A stretch of 64,000 bases of DNA, from contig NZ_JADCDB010000021.1 in NCBI RefSeq assembly GCF_020252395.1, forward strand, positions 1 to 64,000, written 5' to 3'. Every line of letters begins with the position of its first letter. The stretch's first letter is position 1. Source of the stretch: Aestuariivirga sp. GTDB taxonomy: Bacteria > Pseudomonadota > Alphaproteobacteria > Rhizobiales > Aestuariivirgaceae. The position numbers and the translations under genes were made by a program. Of the stretch, positions 43,616 to 52,016 are shown piece by piece. Under the pieces are notes generated by a model. The model ran no database searches and was not told the DNA's origin. It saw only the letters and a program-made list of their open reading frames with translations.

Positions 43616-43660
43616 CTCTCCCGCAAGGCGGGAGAGGACGATCCTTGCGCAGCAAGGATC
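43616..43660. repeat. Twin perfect hairpins between fdsA and fdhD
   Basis: CTCTCCCGC-AAG-GCGGGAGAG (43616-43636) and GATCCTTGC-GCA-GCAAGGATC (43640-43660) are two perfect nine-base stems with three-base loops, 16 bases before the fdhD start. They could slow transcription or stabilise the upstream mRNA inside the operon, or be a palindromic repeat insertion. Confidence 0.7.
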
Positions 43661-43675
43661 AGGCGAGGGGGAGCG

Positions 43676-44524
43676 ATGAACGCTCCGCTCACGTCCCATC
43701 GCCGGCCCGCTGCGCGGGCGTCCTCCGCTTTGCGGGAGAGGATGGCGGCGGCAGCGTCCGTGCCGGCGAAGGGCATCCTCCACACGCTGGCGGGTGACGA
43801 GGAGACCGTCTGGCAGGTGCCGGAGGAAGTGCCCCTCGCGGTTCAATTCAATTCGCAGAACTACGCCGTGATGATGGGCACGCCCGCCGATTTCGAGGAT
43901 TTCGCGGTGGGCTTCGCCGTCGCGGAAGGGATCATCGCCAAGGCGTCCGACGTCACCGCCGTGCTCGTGCTGCCCGCCGGGCAGGGTTATGCGATCGACC
44001 TCTCGGTGGCGGAGGACAAGATCGACCGCGGCCGCATGGCGAAGCGCAGCATCGAGGGCCGCACCGGCTGCGGCCTTTGCGGCATCGCGGACATGAAGGA
44101 CGCGATTCGCATGCCGTCTTCGGCGCTTCCCGCCGTGGACCTCCGCCCGCAGGCCGTGGCCCGCGCCTATGAACAGCTCCCCGCTTATCAGCCGATGAGC
44201 CGGGTGAACCGCACGGTGCATGCCGCCGCCTGGTGCTCCGTGGACGGAGAAATCCTGCTCTCCCGCGAGGATGTGGGCCGCCACACCGCGCTCGACAAGC
44301 TGATCGGCGCGCTGGCCCGCGAGGGGGCGGACCTCGGACAAGGCTTCGTGCTGATGTCCAGCCGCTGCAGCTTCGAGTTGGTGCAGAAATGCGCGATGGC
44401 GGGGATCGGCGCGCTCGCCACCGTCTCCGCGCCCACCGCGCTTGCGCTGTCGCTGGCGCGGCAGGCGCGCCTCAAACTGGCCGCGCTCGCAAACCGCGGC
44501 GTCATGATCTTCGACAGGGACTGA
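43676..44524 (+). CDS. fdhD: Formate dehydrogenase accessory sulfurtransferase FdhD (FdsC)
   Basis: A 282-residue FdhD-family protein that inserts sulfur into the molybdenum cofactor. The Cys132-x2-Cys135 pair in TGCGLCGIAD is the essential motif. FNSQNYAVMMGTPADFEDF and FVLMSSRCSFELVQKCAM are conserved. ATG at 43676 follows GAGGGGGAG. Positioned as fdsC in fdsGBACD operons. Confidence 0.95.
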   Translation: MNAPLTSHRRPAARASSALRERMAAAASVPAKGILHTLAGDEETVWQVPEEVPLAVQFNSQNYAVMMGTPADFEDFAVGFAVAEGIIAKASDVTAVLVLPAGQGYAIDLSVAEDKIDRGRMAKRSIEGRTGCGLCGIADMKDAIRMPSSALPAVDLRPQAVARAYEQLPAYQPMSRVNRTVHAAAWCSVDGEILLSREDVGRHTALDKLIGALAREGADLGQGFVLMSSRCSFELVQKCAMAGIGALATVSAPTALALSLARQARLKLAALANRGVMIFDRD

Positions 44525-44526
44525 AC

Positions 44527-44754
44527 ATGCAGCAGCAAGACATGCTCCGGATGGCGAACCAGATCGCCGCCTTCTTCAACGGCTCAGGCCCCGAGTTGGC
44601 GGTGAAAGAAGCCGCCGAGCACATCAACAAGTTCTGGGACCCCCACATGCGCGCCGTGCTGGTGGCCCACCTCGACAAGGGCGGCGAGGGGCTGGACGGG
44701 ACCATCGTCAAGGCCGCAGCGCTGATCAAGCGGCCGAAGACGGCGGACGCCTGA
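44527..44754 (+). CDS. fdsD: Formate dehydrogenase delta subunit
   Basis: A 75-residue FdsD protein. MLRMANQIAAFFNG, HINKFWDPHMRAVLVAHL and the C-terminal VKAAALIKRP are the family signature. A small accessory subunit needed for stable formate dehydrogenase. Last gene of the operon, three bases after fdhD. Confidence 0.95.
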   Translation: MQQQDMLRMANQIAAFFNGSGPELAVKEAAEHINKFWDPHMRAVLVAHLDKGGEGLDGTIVKAAALIKRPKTADA

Positions 44755-44761
44755 CTTGTCT

Positions 44762-44784
44762 TCTCCCGCGTCTTCAGCGGGAGA
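44762..44784. terminator. Hairpin between convergent fdsD and YcgN-family genes
   Basis: Arms TCTCCCGC / GCGGGAGA with a seven-base loop, placed eight bases after the fdsD stop and nine bases from the stop of the convergent gene. Stem shares its sequence with the first hairpin of the fdsA-fdhD gap. No T-run, so intrinsic termination is uncertain. Confidence 0.45.
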
Positions 44785-44792
44785 CCGGAGGA

Positions 44793-45260
44793 TTATTTCG
44801 CCACCCGCCTCCTCGCCTTTGGCAGCCGCCACAGGTGGCCGGCCAGTTCTTCGACCGTGATCCCCTCTTCCGAATAGGCTTCGCCGGCCACCGTAATCCC
44901 GGCTTCCGTCACCGTCTGCTGCGTGCCGGAGACCAGCGGGTGCCACCAGGGCAGCGGCTTTCCCTCGTCCAGCAGGCGGTAGGCGCAGGTGGCGGGCAGC
45001 CAGCCGAGCTGGCCCACATTCTCCGGCGTCAGCTGCACGCAATCGGGCACCTTGGCCTGGCGGTTGGGATAATCGGTGCAGCGGCAGGTGCCGAGATCGA
45101 GCAGCTTGCAGGCGGCCCGCGTGTAGAGGAAGCGGCCCGTATCCTCGTCCTCCAGCTTGTTCAGGCAGCAGCGGCCGCAGCCGTCGCAGAGCTGCTCCCA
45201 CTCCCCGCGGCTCATTTCGGCGAGGAACTTGGTCTTCCAGAAGGGGCGGGGCTCGGTCAT
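44793..45260 (-). CDS. YcgN-family cysteine cluster protein (UPF0260)
   Basis: A 155-residue protein. Cysteine cluster [15 protein letters not shown], then [15 protein letters not shown] and [10 protein letters not shown], as in the YkgJ/YcgN (CxxCxxCC) family presumed to bind zinc or an Fe-S cluster. Function unknown in the family. Convergent with fdsD. Confidence 0.93.
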   Translation of the reverse strand: MTEPRPFWKTKFLAEMSRGEWEQLCDGCGRCCLNKLEDEDTGRFLYTRAACKLLDLGTCRCTDYPNRQAKVPDCVQLTPENVGQLGWLPATCAYRLLDEGKPLPWWHPLVSGTQQTVTEAGITVAGEAYSEEGITVEELAGHLWRLPKARRRVAK

Positions 45261-45413
45261 GACTTCCTAATGACATAGAACCCAAACGGAAAGTCAACCT
45301 TATGCTGGCATGATGGCGGGGCAATTGGTAGCGTTCCTCTCCGGCAACCGGTGCGGCGCGTTTTTGTCACAATCGCCCCGTAAGCGGCGGCAAGCTCGGG
45401 ATCGGTTTGAAGC

Positions 45414-47786
45414 GTGTCGAATCTTCCATCGCATGAATCCCTGTGGGGGCGGCTCTGGCGGGCCGACGGCGCCGTCAGCACGGCCGTGTTCGAGACCTGG
45501 GATTTTCTCAAGCGCGCCCAATCGGCCTATGCGAATTTCCTCGAACGCTTCCGCCTGCGCGGCGTGAAGCGCGTCATTGTCGACCTCCTGGATGACGGCG
45601 TCACCTTCGGCGTCATCTTCTGCTTCGTGCTGCTCGCCTACGCCCTGCCGCCGTTCTCGGGCACCGGCGACGTGTGGAACCGCGGCCGCGAATTTGCCGT
45701 CACCTTCACGACGGCGGATGGCGAGATCATCGGCCGCCGCGGCATCCGCCAGGACGATGCGATCCCGCTCACCGACATTCCGCCGCACATGATAAAGGCC
45801 GTGCTCGCCACCGAGGACGCCCGCTTCTTCGAGCATTTCGGCGTGGACGTGATCGGCACCCTGCGCGCCATCGTGCAGAATGCGCGGGCCAACACCGTGG
45901 TGCAGGGCGGCTCGTCCCTCACCCAGCAGGTGGCGAAGAACCTGTTCCTGAGCCCTGAGCGCACCATCCGCCGCAAGGTGCACGAGGCCTTCCTGTCGCT
46001 GTGGCTGGAGGCGCGGCTGACCAAGCAGGAAATCCTCAAGCTCTATCTCGACCGCTCCTACCTCGGCGGCGGCAATTACGGCATCGAAGCCGCTTCGCAG
46101 TTTTATTTCGGCAAGTCGGTGCGCGACATCACGTTGCCGGAGGCCGCCATGCTCGCGGGCCTGTTCAAGGCGCCCACCAAGTTTGCCCCGCACCAGAACC
46201 TGGAACTCGCCCGGGCCCGCGCCAACACCGTGCTCTACCGCATGCTGGACGCGGGCTTCATCACGCAAGGAGAACTTCTCGAGGCGCGGCGCGAGCCGGC
46301 CACACCCATCGAGCAGAAGATTTCAGACAGCCCCAACTGGTATCTCGACCGGGCCTACCGCGACACCATGTCGATCGTCGACGGGAAGGGTCTCATTAGC
46401 GATTTCGTGCTGGAGGTGAAGACGGCGATCGACCTCCCCCTCCAGACGGCGGCCCAGAACATCGTCAACGAGGAAGTGGCGGCCAACAGCGAGCAGTATC
46501 ACGTCACCCAGGGTGCGGCGGTGGTAATGGCGCATGACGGCGCGGTGCGCGCCATCGTGGGCGGCGTGGACTATGAAGCGAGCCAGTTCAGCCGCGCCAC
46601 CGATGCGATGCGCCAGTCGGGCTCGTCATTCAAGCCCTTCGTCTATATGGCGGCGCTTCTCAAGGGCTACCGGCCGAACGACACGGTGGTCGACGGCCCG
46701 GTGGCGGTGGGCAACTGGGCGCCGCGCAACTACACCGGAAAATATGCCGGCCGCACCACGCTGTCGAACGCCATCGCGCATTCCTACAATTCCGTGCCAG
46801 TGAAGCTGATGGTGGACATCGGCCGGCCCGCGATTATCGAGACCGCGCATCTCGCCGGCATCAGGGGCACGGTCGAAACCGCGGCGTCCATGGTGCTGGG
46901 CACCAGCGCGCTATCGCTCATCGACCTCACGTCCGGCTATCTCTCCTTCGCTTCCGGCGGCCTGGCGGCCAAGCCCTATACGGTCCTCGAGATCCGCCGC
47001 TCCAACGGCGACGTGCTCTACGAACGCGGCAAGGACCCGGCCGCAGCGCCCAAACGCGTCTTCCCGGAGAAGACGGTGGCGGCGCTCAACACCATGCTCA
47101 GCGCCGTGGTGAAACTGGGCACCGGAAAGCGCGCCGATCTCGTCTTCGAGCCCACCGCCGGCAAGACAGGCACGAACCAGGGCTATCGCGACGCCTGGTT
47201 CATCGGCTTCACCGGCAACAATGTTGCGGGAGTCTGGCTCGGTAACGACGACTTCACGCCGATGAAGGAGGTGACGGGCGGCCTCCTTCCCGCGCCGATC
47301 TGGAAGCGCATCATGATCGAGGCCGAGCGCGGGCTGACGCCAGCGGGCTTTGCCGGCGTGCCCTATGACGAGTCCTATAAGGTGGCCGCGGCGCAAGCGC
47401 CGCAGCCCGCAGCCCCCGAGGCAGTGAGCGACGAAACCGACCAGGCGCAGGGGGCGGACACCGACACCCAGCAGGCTGCGGCCGGCACGGGCGATGTCAA
47501 TGGCGTGCTGAACGGCATGTTCGACCTGTTCGAGACCACCCCGCCCGCAGCGGCCGCAGCGGCCGCCGCAGCCGCTGCCGCCAAGACCGCGGCGCCCAGA
47601 CAGGAAGCGCTGGTGCTGCCCAGGGCCAATGTCGACCGGCCCTCCGACGCGGGGCGCCGGAAGAAAGGCTTCATCGAAGACATCTTCGGCGGCGGCGCGG
47701 AGGACCCAATGCAGGCAGCGCCTGACGAGCCCAAAAAGCAGAAAAAAAAGAAAAAGAAAAAGACTCTCTTTGACAGTATCTTCTGA
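45414..47786 (+). CDS. Class A penicillin-binding protein (transglycosylase/transpeptidase)
   Basis: A 790-residue bifunctional peptidoglycan synthase. TM about 62-80. The glycosyltransferase region has ATEDARFFEHFG (Glu134), QGGSSLTQQVAKN and YLGGGNYGIEAAS. The transpeptidase domain has Ser404-x-x-Lys407 (GSSFKPF), SYN (AHSYNSVPVKLM) and GKTGTNQGYRD. The C-terminus (about 660-790) is disordered: Ala-rich, then ending in a run of nine Lys residues broken once by Gln. GTG start at 45414 chosen, SD weak; a later Met is possible. Confidence 0.94.
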   Translation: MSNLPSHESLWGRLWRADGAVSTAVFETWDFLKRAQSAYANFLERFRLRGVKRVIVDLLDDGVTFGVIFCFVLLAYALPPFSGTGDVWNRGREFAVTFTTADGEIIGRRGIRQDDAIPLTDIPPHMIKAVLATEDARFFEHFGVDVIGTLRAIVQNARANTVVQGGSSLTQQVAKNLFLSPERTIRRKVHEAFLSLWLEARLTKQEILKLYLDRSYLGGGNYGIEAASQFYFGKSVRDITLPEAAMLAGLFKAPTKFAPHQNLELARARANTVLYRMLDAGFITQGELLEARREPATPIEQKISDSPNWYLDRAYRDTMSIVDGKGLISDFVLEVKTAIDLPLQTAAQNIVNEEVAANSEQYHVTQGAAVVMAHDGAVRAIVGGVDYEASQFSRATDAMRQSGSSFKPFVYMAALLKGYRPNDTVVDGPVAVGNWAPRNYTGKYAGRTTLSNAIAHSYNSVPVKLMVDIGRPAIIETAHLAGIRGTVETAASMVLGTSALSLIDLTSGYLSFASGGLAAKPYTVLEIRRSNGDVLYERGKDPAAAPKRVFPEKTVAALNTMLSAVVKLGTGKRADLVFEPTAGKTGTNQGYRDAWFIGFTGNNVAGVWLGNDDFTPMKEVTGGLLPAPIWKRIMIEAERGLTPAGFAGVPYDESYKVAAAQAPQPAAPEAVSDETDQAQGADTDTQQAAAGTGDVNGVLNGMFDLFETTPPAAAAAAAAAAAAKTAAPRQEALVLPRANVDRPSDAGRRKKGFIEDIFGGGAEDPMQAAPDEPKKQKKKKKKKTLFDSIF

Positions 47787-47804
47787 GCCATCATCTGATC
47801 GAGC

Positions 47805-48386
47805 ATGCCGCAATTCATCTGGCCCACCATTTATGTCGCAGCCGGCGTCGCAGCCGGCTGCGTGAGCGCCTTCGCGCTGATCCAGAATGCAGGCGTGGAG
47901 CCCCCGGCGCCGGGCATGCCGTGGCAGAGCCGTGCCGCCGCGCTGGCCGGCCGCGACGCCTTCTATGTCCGCGCGCACTATCTGCTCGAAGGCCGCCTGC
48001 CGCCCGCCCCCAACCAGCTGGGCGAGGCCACGGCCGGCACGGACAGCGACGGCCGCCCACTCACCGGCGGCTGCACTTATCTCATCGCATCCACCGGCCC
48101 GCTGCCGCGCTGGTGGAGCCTCGGCATCGTCGAGCCGGCGGGCGCAATACCCGCGCCGCGGACCGCGGCGGCCAAAGACACCGCGCTGCAGACCACGGCG
48201 GACAGCGGCACCGCGGTGCACGAGGCCGATGGCAGCGTCACCATCGCCGCCGCCAGCCGCCCGCAGCCCGGCAACTGGCTGAAGCTGCCTGACAGGCGCA
48301 ACTTCACGCTGATCTATTCGGCCTTGTCCTCGAGCCCCAAGCCGCTGGATCCGCCTTTCGCCATCAAGCGGGGGCCCTGCTCATGA
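47805..48386 (+). CDS. DUF1214 domain-containing protein
   Basis: A 193-residue protein with an N-terminal hydrophobic anchor (YVAAGVAAGCVSAFALI) and a C-terminal DUF1214-like segment (RPQPGNWLKLPDRRNFTLI). Its stop overlaps the next gene by four bases. In related genomes the pair lies downstream of a class A PBP as here. Function unknown. Confidence 0.8.
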   Translation: MPQFIWPTIYVAAGVAAGCVSAFALIQNAGVEPPAPGMPWQSRAAALAGRDAFYVRAHYLLEGRLPPAPNQLGEATAGTDSDGRPLTGGCTYLIASTGPLPRWWSLGIVEPAGAIPAPRTAAAKDTALQTTADSGTAVHEADGSVTIAAASRPQPGNWLKLPDRRNFTLIYSALSSSPKPLDPPFAIKRGPCS

Positions 48387-48952
48387 GAAGGCATCTGTTC
48401 TGGCTGCTTGTGGCGGTGGCGGCAGGGGTGGCGGCGCACTCCGCCTTCGCGCTCTTCGTGCCGGGCTGGTGGTTCTCGCGCGAGGTGCGGCAGCTGGCGC
48501 ATGCGCATGGCAAGAACAGCTTCTTCATCCTCTCGCCCGCGGAACAGGCGAGGCTGTTTCCCGGCCTGCCGCGCTTCGGCGTCACCGGCCTCTGCGTCTT
48601 CGACGTGGCCAGCGGCGACGTGACCTTCGCCGCCCAGCTGCCGGACGGCTTCTGGATCGCCACCATCTACACCGAGAAAGCGGAGGCCATCTACTCGGTG
48701 AACAACCGCCAGTCCGGCGCCAACAGCTTCGCGGTCAGCCTGTCGCGTGCGCCGGGCTTCATCGAGCAGATCCTCAAGTCCACCGAAAAGGAAGCGATCG
48801 ACGGGATCGACTCCGGCTGGACCGTCACCTCGCCCGAACCGCGGGGGCTTGCCGTGGTGTGGTATCCCACCCCGGAAATCGGCCTGCGCGAGCTTGCGGC
48901 CGAACAGGTGGCCCGGTCACGCTGCACAGTGGGACTGGCGGGTGGGAGCTGA
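48383..48952 (+). CDS. DUF1254-type membrane-anchored protein
   Basis: A 189-residue protein with an N-terminal TM (LFWLLVAVAAGVAAHSAFALF) and a C-terminal region matching DUF1254-like partners of DUF1214 proteins (PGWWFSREVRQLAHA, GDVTFAAQLPDGFW). It overlaps the DUF1214 gene by four bases. Function unknown. Confidence 0.8.
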   Translation: MRRHLFWLLVAVAAGVAAHSAFALFVPGWWFSREVRQLAHAHGKNSFFILSPAEQARLFPGLPRFGVTGLCVFDVASGDVTFAAQLPDGFWIATIYTEKAEAIYSVNNRQSGANSFAVSLSRAPGFIEQILKSTEKEAIDGIDSGWTVTSPEPRGLAVVWYPTPEIGLRELAAEQVARSRCTVGLAGGS

Positions 48953-48992
48953 CGCCGGAGAACATGAGGAAGGCCATTGGCCCGGGAGTCCT

Positions 48993-49196
48993 TCACCTGA
49001 AATCGATGTCCATCCGAGCATTGGACACGTGTCCCGAGCGCGCCGGCGGCAGGCGTTCCGCGAGGTCGTAAATGCGCTCGACGCGCACGCCGGTGAAGAT
49101 CAGCACCTCCGCACTCACGCCCGCGGCGCCGCCGCGCGGCGGGCGCACCCGGTCCAGCGGGAAGTCGATGATGGCGGCTGTTCGACGGGCTTGCAT
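48993..49196 (-). CDS. Small conserved-looking protein, 67 residues
   Basis: Begins MQARRTAAIIDFPLDRVRPP and contains AEVLIFTGVRVERIYD, a pattern resembling a small uncharacterised protein family of Hyphomicrobiales (IxxFPxxRxRP ... AEILxFTGVRxER). It lies in the otherwise empty gap between convergent neighbours and downstream of the DUF1491 gene on the same strand. Recognition is from pattern only. Confidence 0.5.
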   Translation of the reverse strand: MQARRTAAIIDFPLDRVRPPRGGAAGVSAEVLIFTGVRVERIYDLAERLPPARSGHVSNARMDIDFR

Positions 49197-49262
49197 GACG
49201 TGGGCCTTCGCGTTGCGGACTACTCCATGCGCCCAAACTTGCGCAACATGGTTAACAAGCTG

Positions 49263-49598
49263 TTAAGCGCATGGCTCAAGTCCCGCCATGCCCTTGCGGT
49301 CCTCCACCTCGACGATCCACAGGTCGGGATCGAAGCGCATGCGGCGTTGCAGCAGCGCCATGGCGTCGGCCGCCGACCGCGGCGGCGCGATCTCCGCGAT
49401 GAAGCGCCGCTCGCCCGCTTCGTCACAGGCCTCGCCCGGTGCGGGCCCCAGCATGTGGCATGTGCCGTCGAGATGGTTGACGATGACATGCACGGCGCCT
49501 GCTTCCTCGGCGCCCTTCTTCACCACGGCGCCGAAGATGCCCTGCACCATGCAGCGCCGGAGGAAGGCGGACACCCAGATCGCGGATTTGAGGCGCAA
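49263..49598 (-). CDS. DUF1491 family protein
   Basis: A 111-residue DUF1491 protein: RLKSAIWVSAFLRRCMVQG, VVKKGAEEAGAVHVIVNHLDG and FDPDLWIVEVEDR are the family signature. No known activity. It sits four bases after the peptidoglycan-binding protein gene and is probably co-transcribed with it. Confidence 0.92.
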   Translation of the reverse strand: MRLKSAIWVSAFLRRCMVQGIFGAVVKKGAEEAGAVHVIVNHLDGTCHMLGPAPGEACDEAGERRFIAEIAPPRSAADAMALLQRRMRFDPDLWIVEVEDRKGMAGLEPCA

Positions 49599-49602
49599 CG
49601 CG

Positions 49603-50274
49603 CTACTGCGCCGCCGCGCCGGAACCGGCCTCGGCCTGGCCGCTCACCTTGGCGAGTTCGGCGATGAGCCCGTCGCTCACCTCGCCGGTTTGGTTGAGCC
49701 CGTGGTCGCGCTGGAAGGCGATGATCGCATCGCGCGTTTCGCGCGTCAGCTCGCCGTTGATGGCGCCGGGGCTATAGGCGAGATCGGCAAGCCCCGTCTG
49801 CACGCGGCGGATGGCGGCGCGCTGCTCGGCGCCGGGCGCCGCCGTCACCGTGCCGGTGAACAGCGAGGCCTCGGAGACCTCGCGGGTGAAGCGGATGTGC
49901 TCGGCCAGGCCGCCCGACGGCTGGCCGTTGGCCTCCAGGCCCATGGCCTGCTGATAGGCAGCGATGGCCTGCCGCGTCTTGCGGCCATTCACGCCGTCGA
50001 CGGGGCCCTTGTAGTAGCCCGCCGACAGCAGCTCGCGCTGCACGGCCTCGACCACGGGATCGAACTTCAGCTGAATGGTGCGTCCGCCCGAAGGCACGAT
50101 GTCACCAGCCGCATCCGTGGCGGGATCGATGGCAGCCTGCGCGGCGCGGCCCGGGGCGTTCTGCCCGAACAGCGCATTGCCCGCGATGGCGGCAGACATG
50201 ACGGCGGTCAGGCTCCAGGCGGCGAGCGGCACGATCCTCACTCTGCGGCCCTGCTTTTCCACCATCTCACGCAT
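49603..50274 (-). CDS. Membrane-anchored peptidoglycan-binding protein
   Basis: A 223-residue protein with an N-terminal TM (about 14-36) and two PG_binding_1 domains: about 70-120 (VVEAVQRELLSAGYYKGPVDG, KTRQAIAAYQQ) and about 150-205 (AIRRVQTGLADLAYSPGAING, TRDAIIAFQRDHGL). It probably binds the cell wall. A conserved neighbour of DUF1491 genes in Hyphomicrobiales. Confidence 0.88.
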   Translation of the reverse strand: MREMVEKQGRRVRIVPLAAWSLTAVMSAAIAGNALFGQNAPGRAAQAAIDPATDAAGDIVPSGGRTIQLKFDPVVEAVQRELLSAGYYKGPVDGVNGRKTRQAIAAYQQAMGLEANGQPSGGLAEHIRFTREVSEASLFTGTVTAAPGAEQRAAIRRVQTGLADLAYSPGAINGELTRETRDAIIAFQRDHGLNQTGEVSDGLIAELAKVSGQAEAGSGAAAQ

Positions 50275-50465
50275 GACGCCGGCCCGACTTCACTTTTGAT
50301 CCTGCTTGTTCCCGCGGACACCGAACTTGCACCAAGCGAGGTTAACGCGGCCTTTCCGGCGCCGGCATGACGGAACAGCCTTTAACCCCAAATAAGCCCA
50401 GTTCTTTCAACCGCGGTCAATATTCCGGTAGTAAGGCATCGAAAACGCTGGAGAACGGGCCGGGG

Positions 50466-50882
50466 ATGCGGGTCTTCCGAACGATTATCTTACTGGCGGC
50501 GGCGGGGCTGTTGCTGCCCTCGCCGCCGGAAGAACTGGCAAAGGGCCCCGATCCCGATCAGCCCTCCACCATCGACATGCTGAGCTCGGCCGGATCGGCA
50601 GCCTCCGATGCCTGGTCCTTCTGCAGCCGCCAGCCCGATGTCTGCGCGATGGCCGGCTATATGGGCTCCAAGCTGGAGGGCAAGCTGCTCTATTCCGCCT
50701 CGCTGCTGTGGGGCTGGGCCTGGGACGGCGGCAAAGGCCACCCGCAGCTCTCGGGCCCCTCTGCCGCGATCACGGTCGAGGGTGATTTTCCGCCGCCGTC
50801 CGGCGCTGCCACCGATGGCCAGTCGACGCTGGGTCTCGACGATCTCGTGCCACCATGGCGGGGGCCCGCGAAAGAAGGTTGA
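50466..50882 (+). CDS. DUF5330 domain-containing protein
   Basis: About 138 residues from MRVFRTIILLAAAGLLLPSP, with an N-terminal TM and the DUF5330 core (AASDAWSFCSRQPDVCAMAG). The frame is open to 50367, but the family starts at this Met. It lies just upstream of sufE, a neighbourhood repeated in Hyphomicrobiales. Function unknown. Confidence 0.82.
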   Translation: MRVFRTIILLAAAGLLLPSPPEELAKGPDPDQPSTIDMLSSAGSAASDAWSFCSRQPDVCAMAGYMGSKLEGKLLYSASLLWGWAWDGGKGHPQLSGPSAAITVEGDFPPPSGAATDGQSTLGLDDLVPPWRGPAKEG

Positions 50883-50938
50883 GCTTCCGTCCCCCGCGGC
50901 CTATCTCAGGTTCCTTGCAACTGGGAAAGTCCGAAGCC

Positions 50939-51361
50939 TTGACCGCCATCGATGACCTTCTCGCCGACTTCGACGTCATGGACGACTGGGAGGACCGCTA
51001 TCGCCATGTGATCGAACTCGGCCGCGAACTTGCTCCCTTGCCCGACACCGACCGCAGCGCGGAGAACAAGGTCAAGGGCTGCGCCAGCCAGGTGTGGATC
51101 ACCTCCGCCGTCAGCGGCGCCAAGGACGATCCCGTCCTCGCCTTCCGGGGCGACAGCGATGCGCTGATCGTCAAGGGTCTCATCGCCATCGCCTTCATGA
51201 TCTATTCCGGCAAGCCGGCGCGCCAGATTCTCGCCATCGATGCGGGCGAGGTCCTGGGCAGGCTGGGCCTTTCCGGCCACCTGACCCAGCAACGCTCCAA
51301 CGGCTTCGCCTCGATGATCCAGCGCATCAAGTCCGATGCCCAGGCCGCCCTTCACGGCTGA
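50939..51361 (+). CDS. sufE: Cysteine desulfuration protein SufE
   Basis: About 140 residues if translated from the TTG at 50939, which gives MTAIDDLLADFDVMDDWEDRY, the usual SufE N-terminus. GGGAAAG lies nine bases upstream. An ATG-initiated frame begins at 50855, but its first 28 residues are unlike SufE and overlap the DUF5330 gene. Cys48 (ENKVKGCASQVW) receives sulfur from SufS. 3' end overlaps the convergent gene by 10 bases. Confidence 0.9.
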   Translation: MTAIDDLLADFDVMDDWEDRYRHVIELGRELAPLPDTDRSAENKVKGCASQVWITSAVSGAKDDPVLAFRGDSDALIVKGLIAIAFMIYSGKPARQILAIDAGEVLGRLGLSGHLTQQRSNGFASMIQRIKSDAQAALHG

Positions 51362-51894
51362 CGGCCTCCATTGAGCGACGGCTTGTAACCGTCGAGCCCC
51401 CATCCGGTAATGCCGTCGCGCCGCACCGCCTCCGCCAGTCCATAGTGGCGGGCGAGCGCGCTGAGGGCGAGGCCCAGCACGGCGCGGCCGCTGCGGGCGG
51501 GAAGTTGCAGCACGCGCTCCGCCTGCTCGATGCCGGCCGAAAGACAGCACACCTGCGCAAGGATCGAGGCGAGCTCCGGGCCCACGCTGTCGATTGCCTC
51601 GTGATAGCGCCGGCGGGCGGCCATGGCTTCGTCGCTCACGTCGGCGGCGACATTGCCGCCGCGGCTTGCCGCACCGGCGAGGTCCCAGTTCAGCGTAGTG
51701 CGCCGGGCCAGCAGGGCGCGCTCGAAATCGGCGCGCAGCCGCTCTCCCGCGAGGAATTGCGCCTCCGAAATCAGCGGCTTGCCGTCCTTGCCGCGGCGCG
51801 CGCGCAGCCAGGTAAGCGGGCTTTCGGCATCGTTGAACAGCGGGGCGGCGGCGGATGTTTCACGGATTTCGCGGGTTTCACGGGTCTCAGGCAT
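51352..51894 (-). CDS. DUF6456 domain-containing protein
   Basis: A 180-residue protein. NDAESPLTWLRARRGKDGKP, LISEAQFLAGERLRADFERA and VGPELASILAQVCCLSAGIE are the family pattern of alphaproteobacterial DUF6456 proteins, often encoded beside DUF5330 and sufE. The N-terminus carries a short repetitive TRETREIRET stretch. Function unknown. Confidence 0.85.
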   Translation of the reverse strand: MPETRETREIRETSAAAPLFNDAESPLTWLRARRGKDGKPLISEAQFLAGERLRADFERALLARRTTLNWDLAGAASRGGNVAADVSDEAMAARRRYHEAIDSVGPELASILAQVCCLSAGIEQAERVLQLPARSGRAVLGLALSALARHYGLAEAVRRDGITGWGLDGYKPSLNGGRQP

Positions 51895-52016
51895 GGCGGC
51901 TTCCTCCTCACAACGGCCTCAATATGGAGGAGAACAAAATAGGAATCAATACCCGCTTTGATTGATTTCCTATGTGCTTGAATTCCCACGCACTCGCGCC
52001 GCCGCAGGGGCCGGAA

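Noticed and set aside
40651-43785. A 1044-codon minus-strand frame opposite fdsA
   Set aside because: No recognisable domain; fdsA on the plus strand has all Fe-S and molybdenum motifs. Frame is a shadow.
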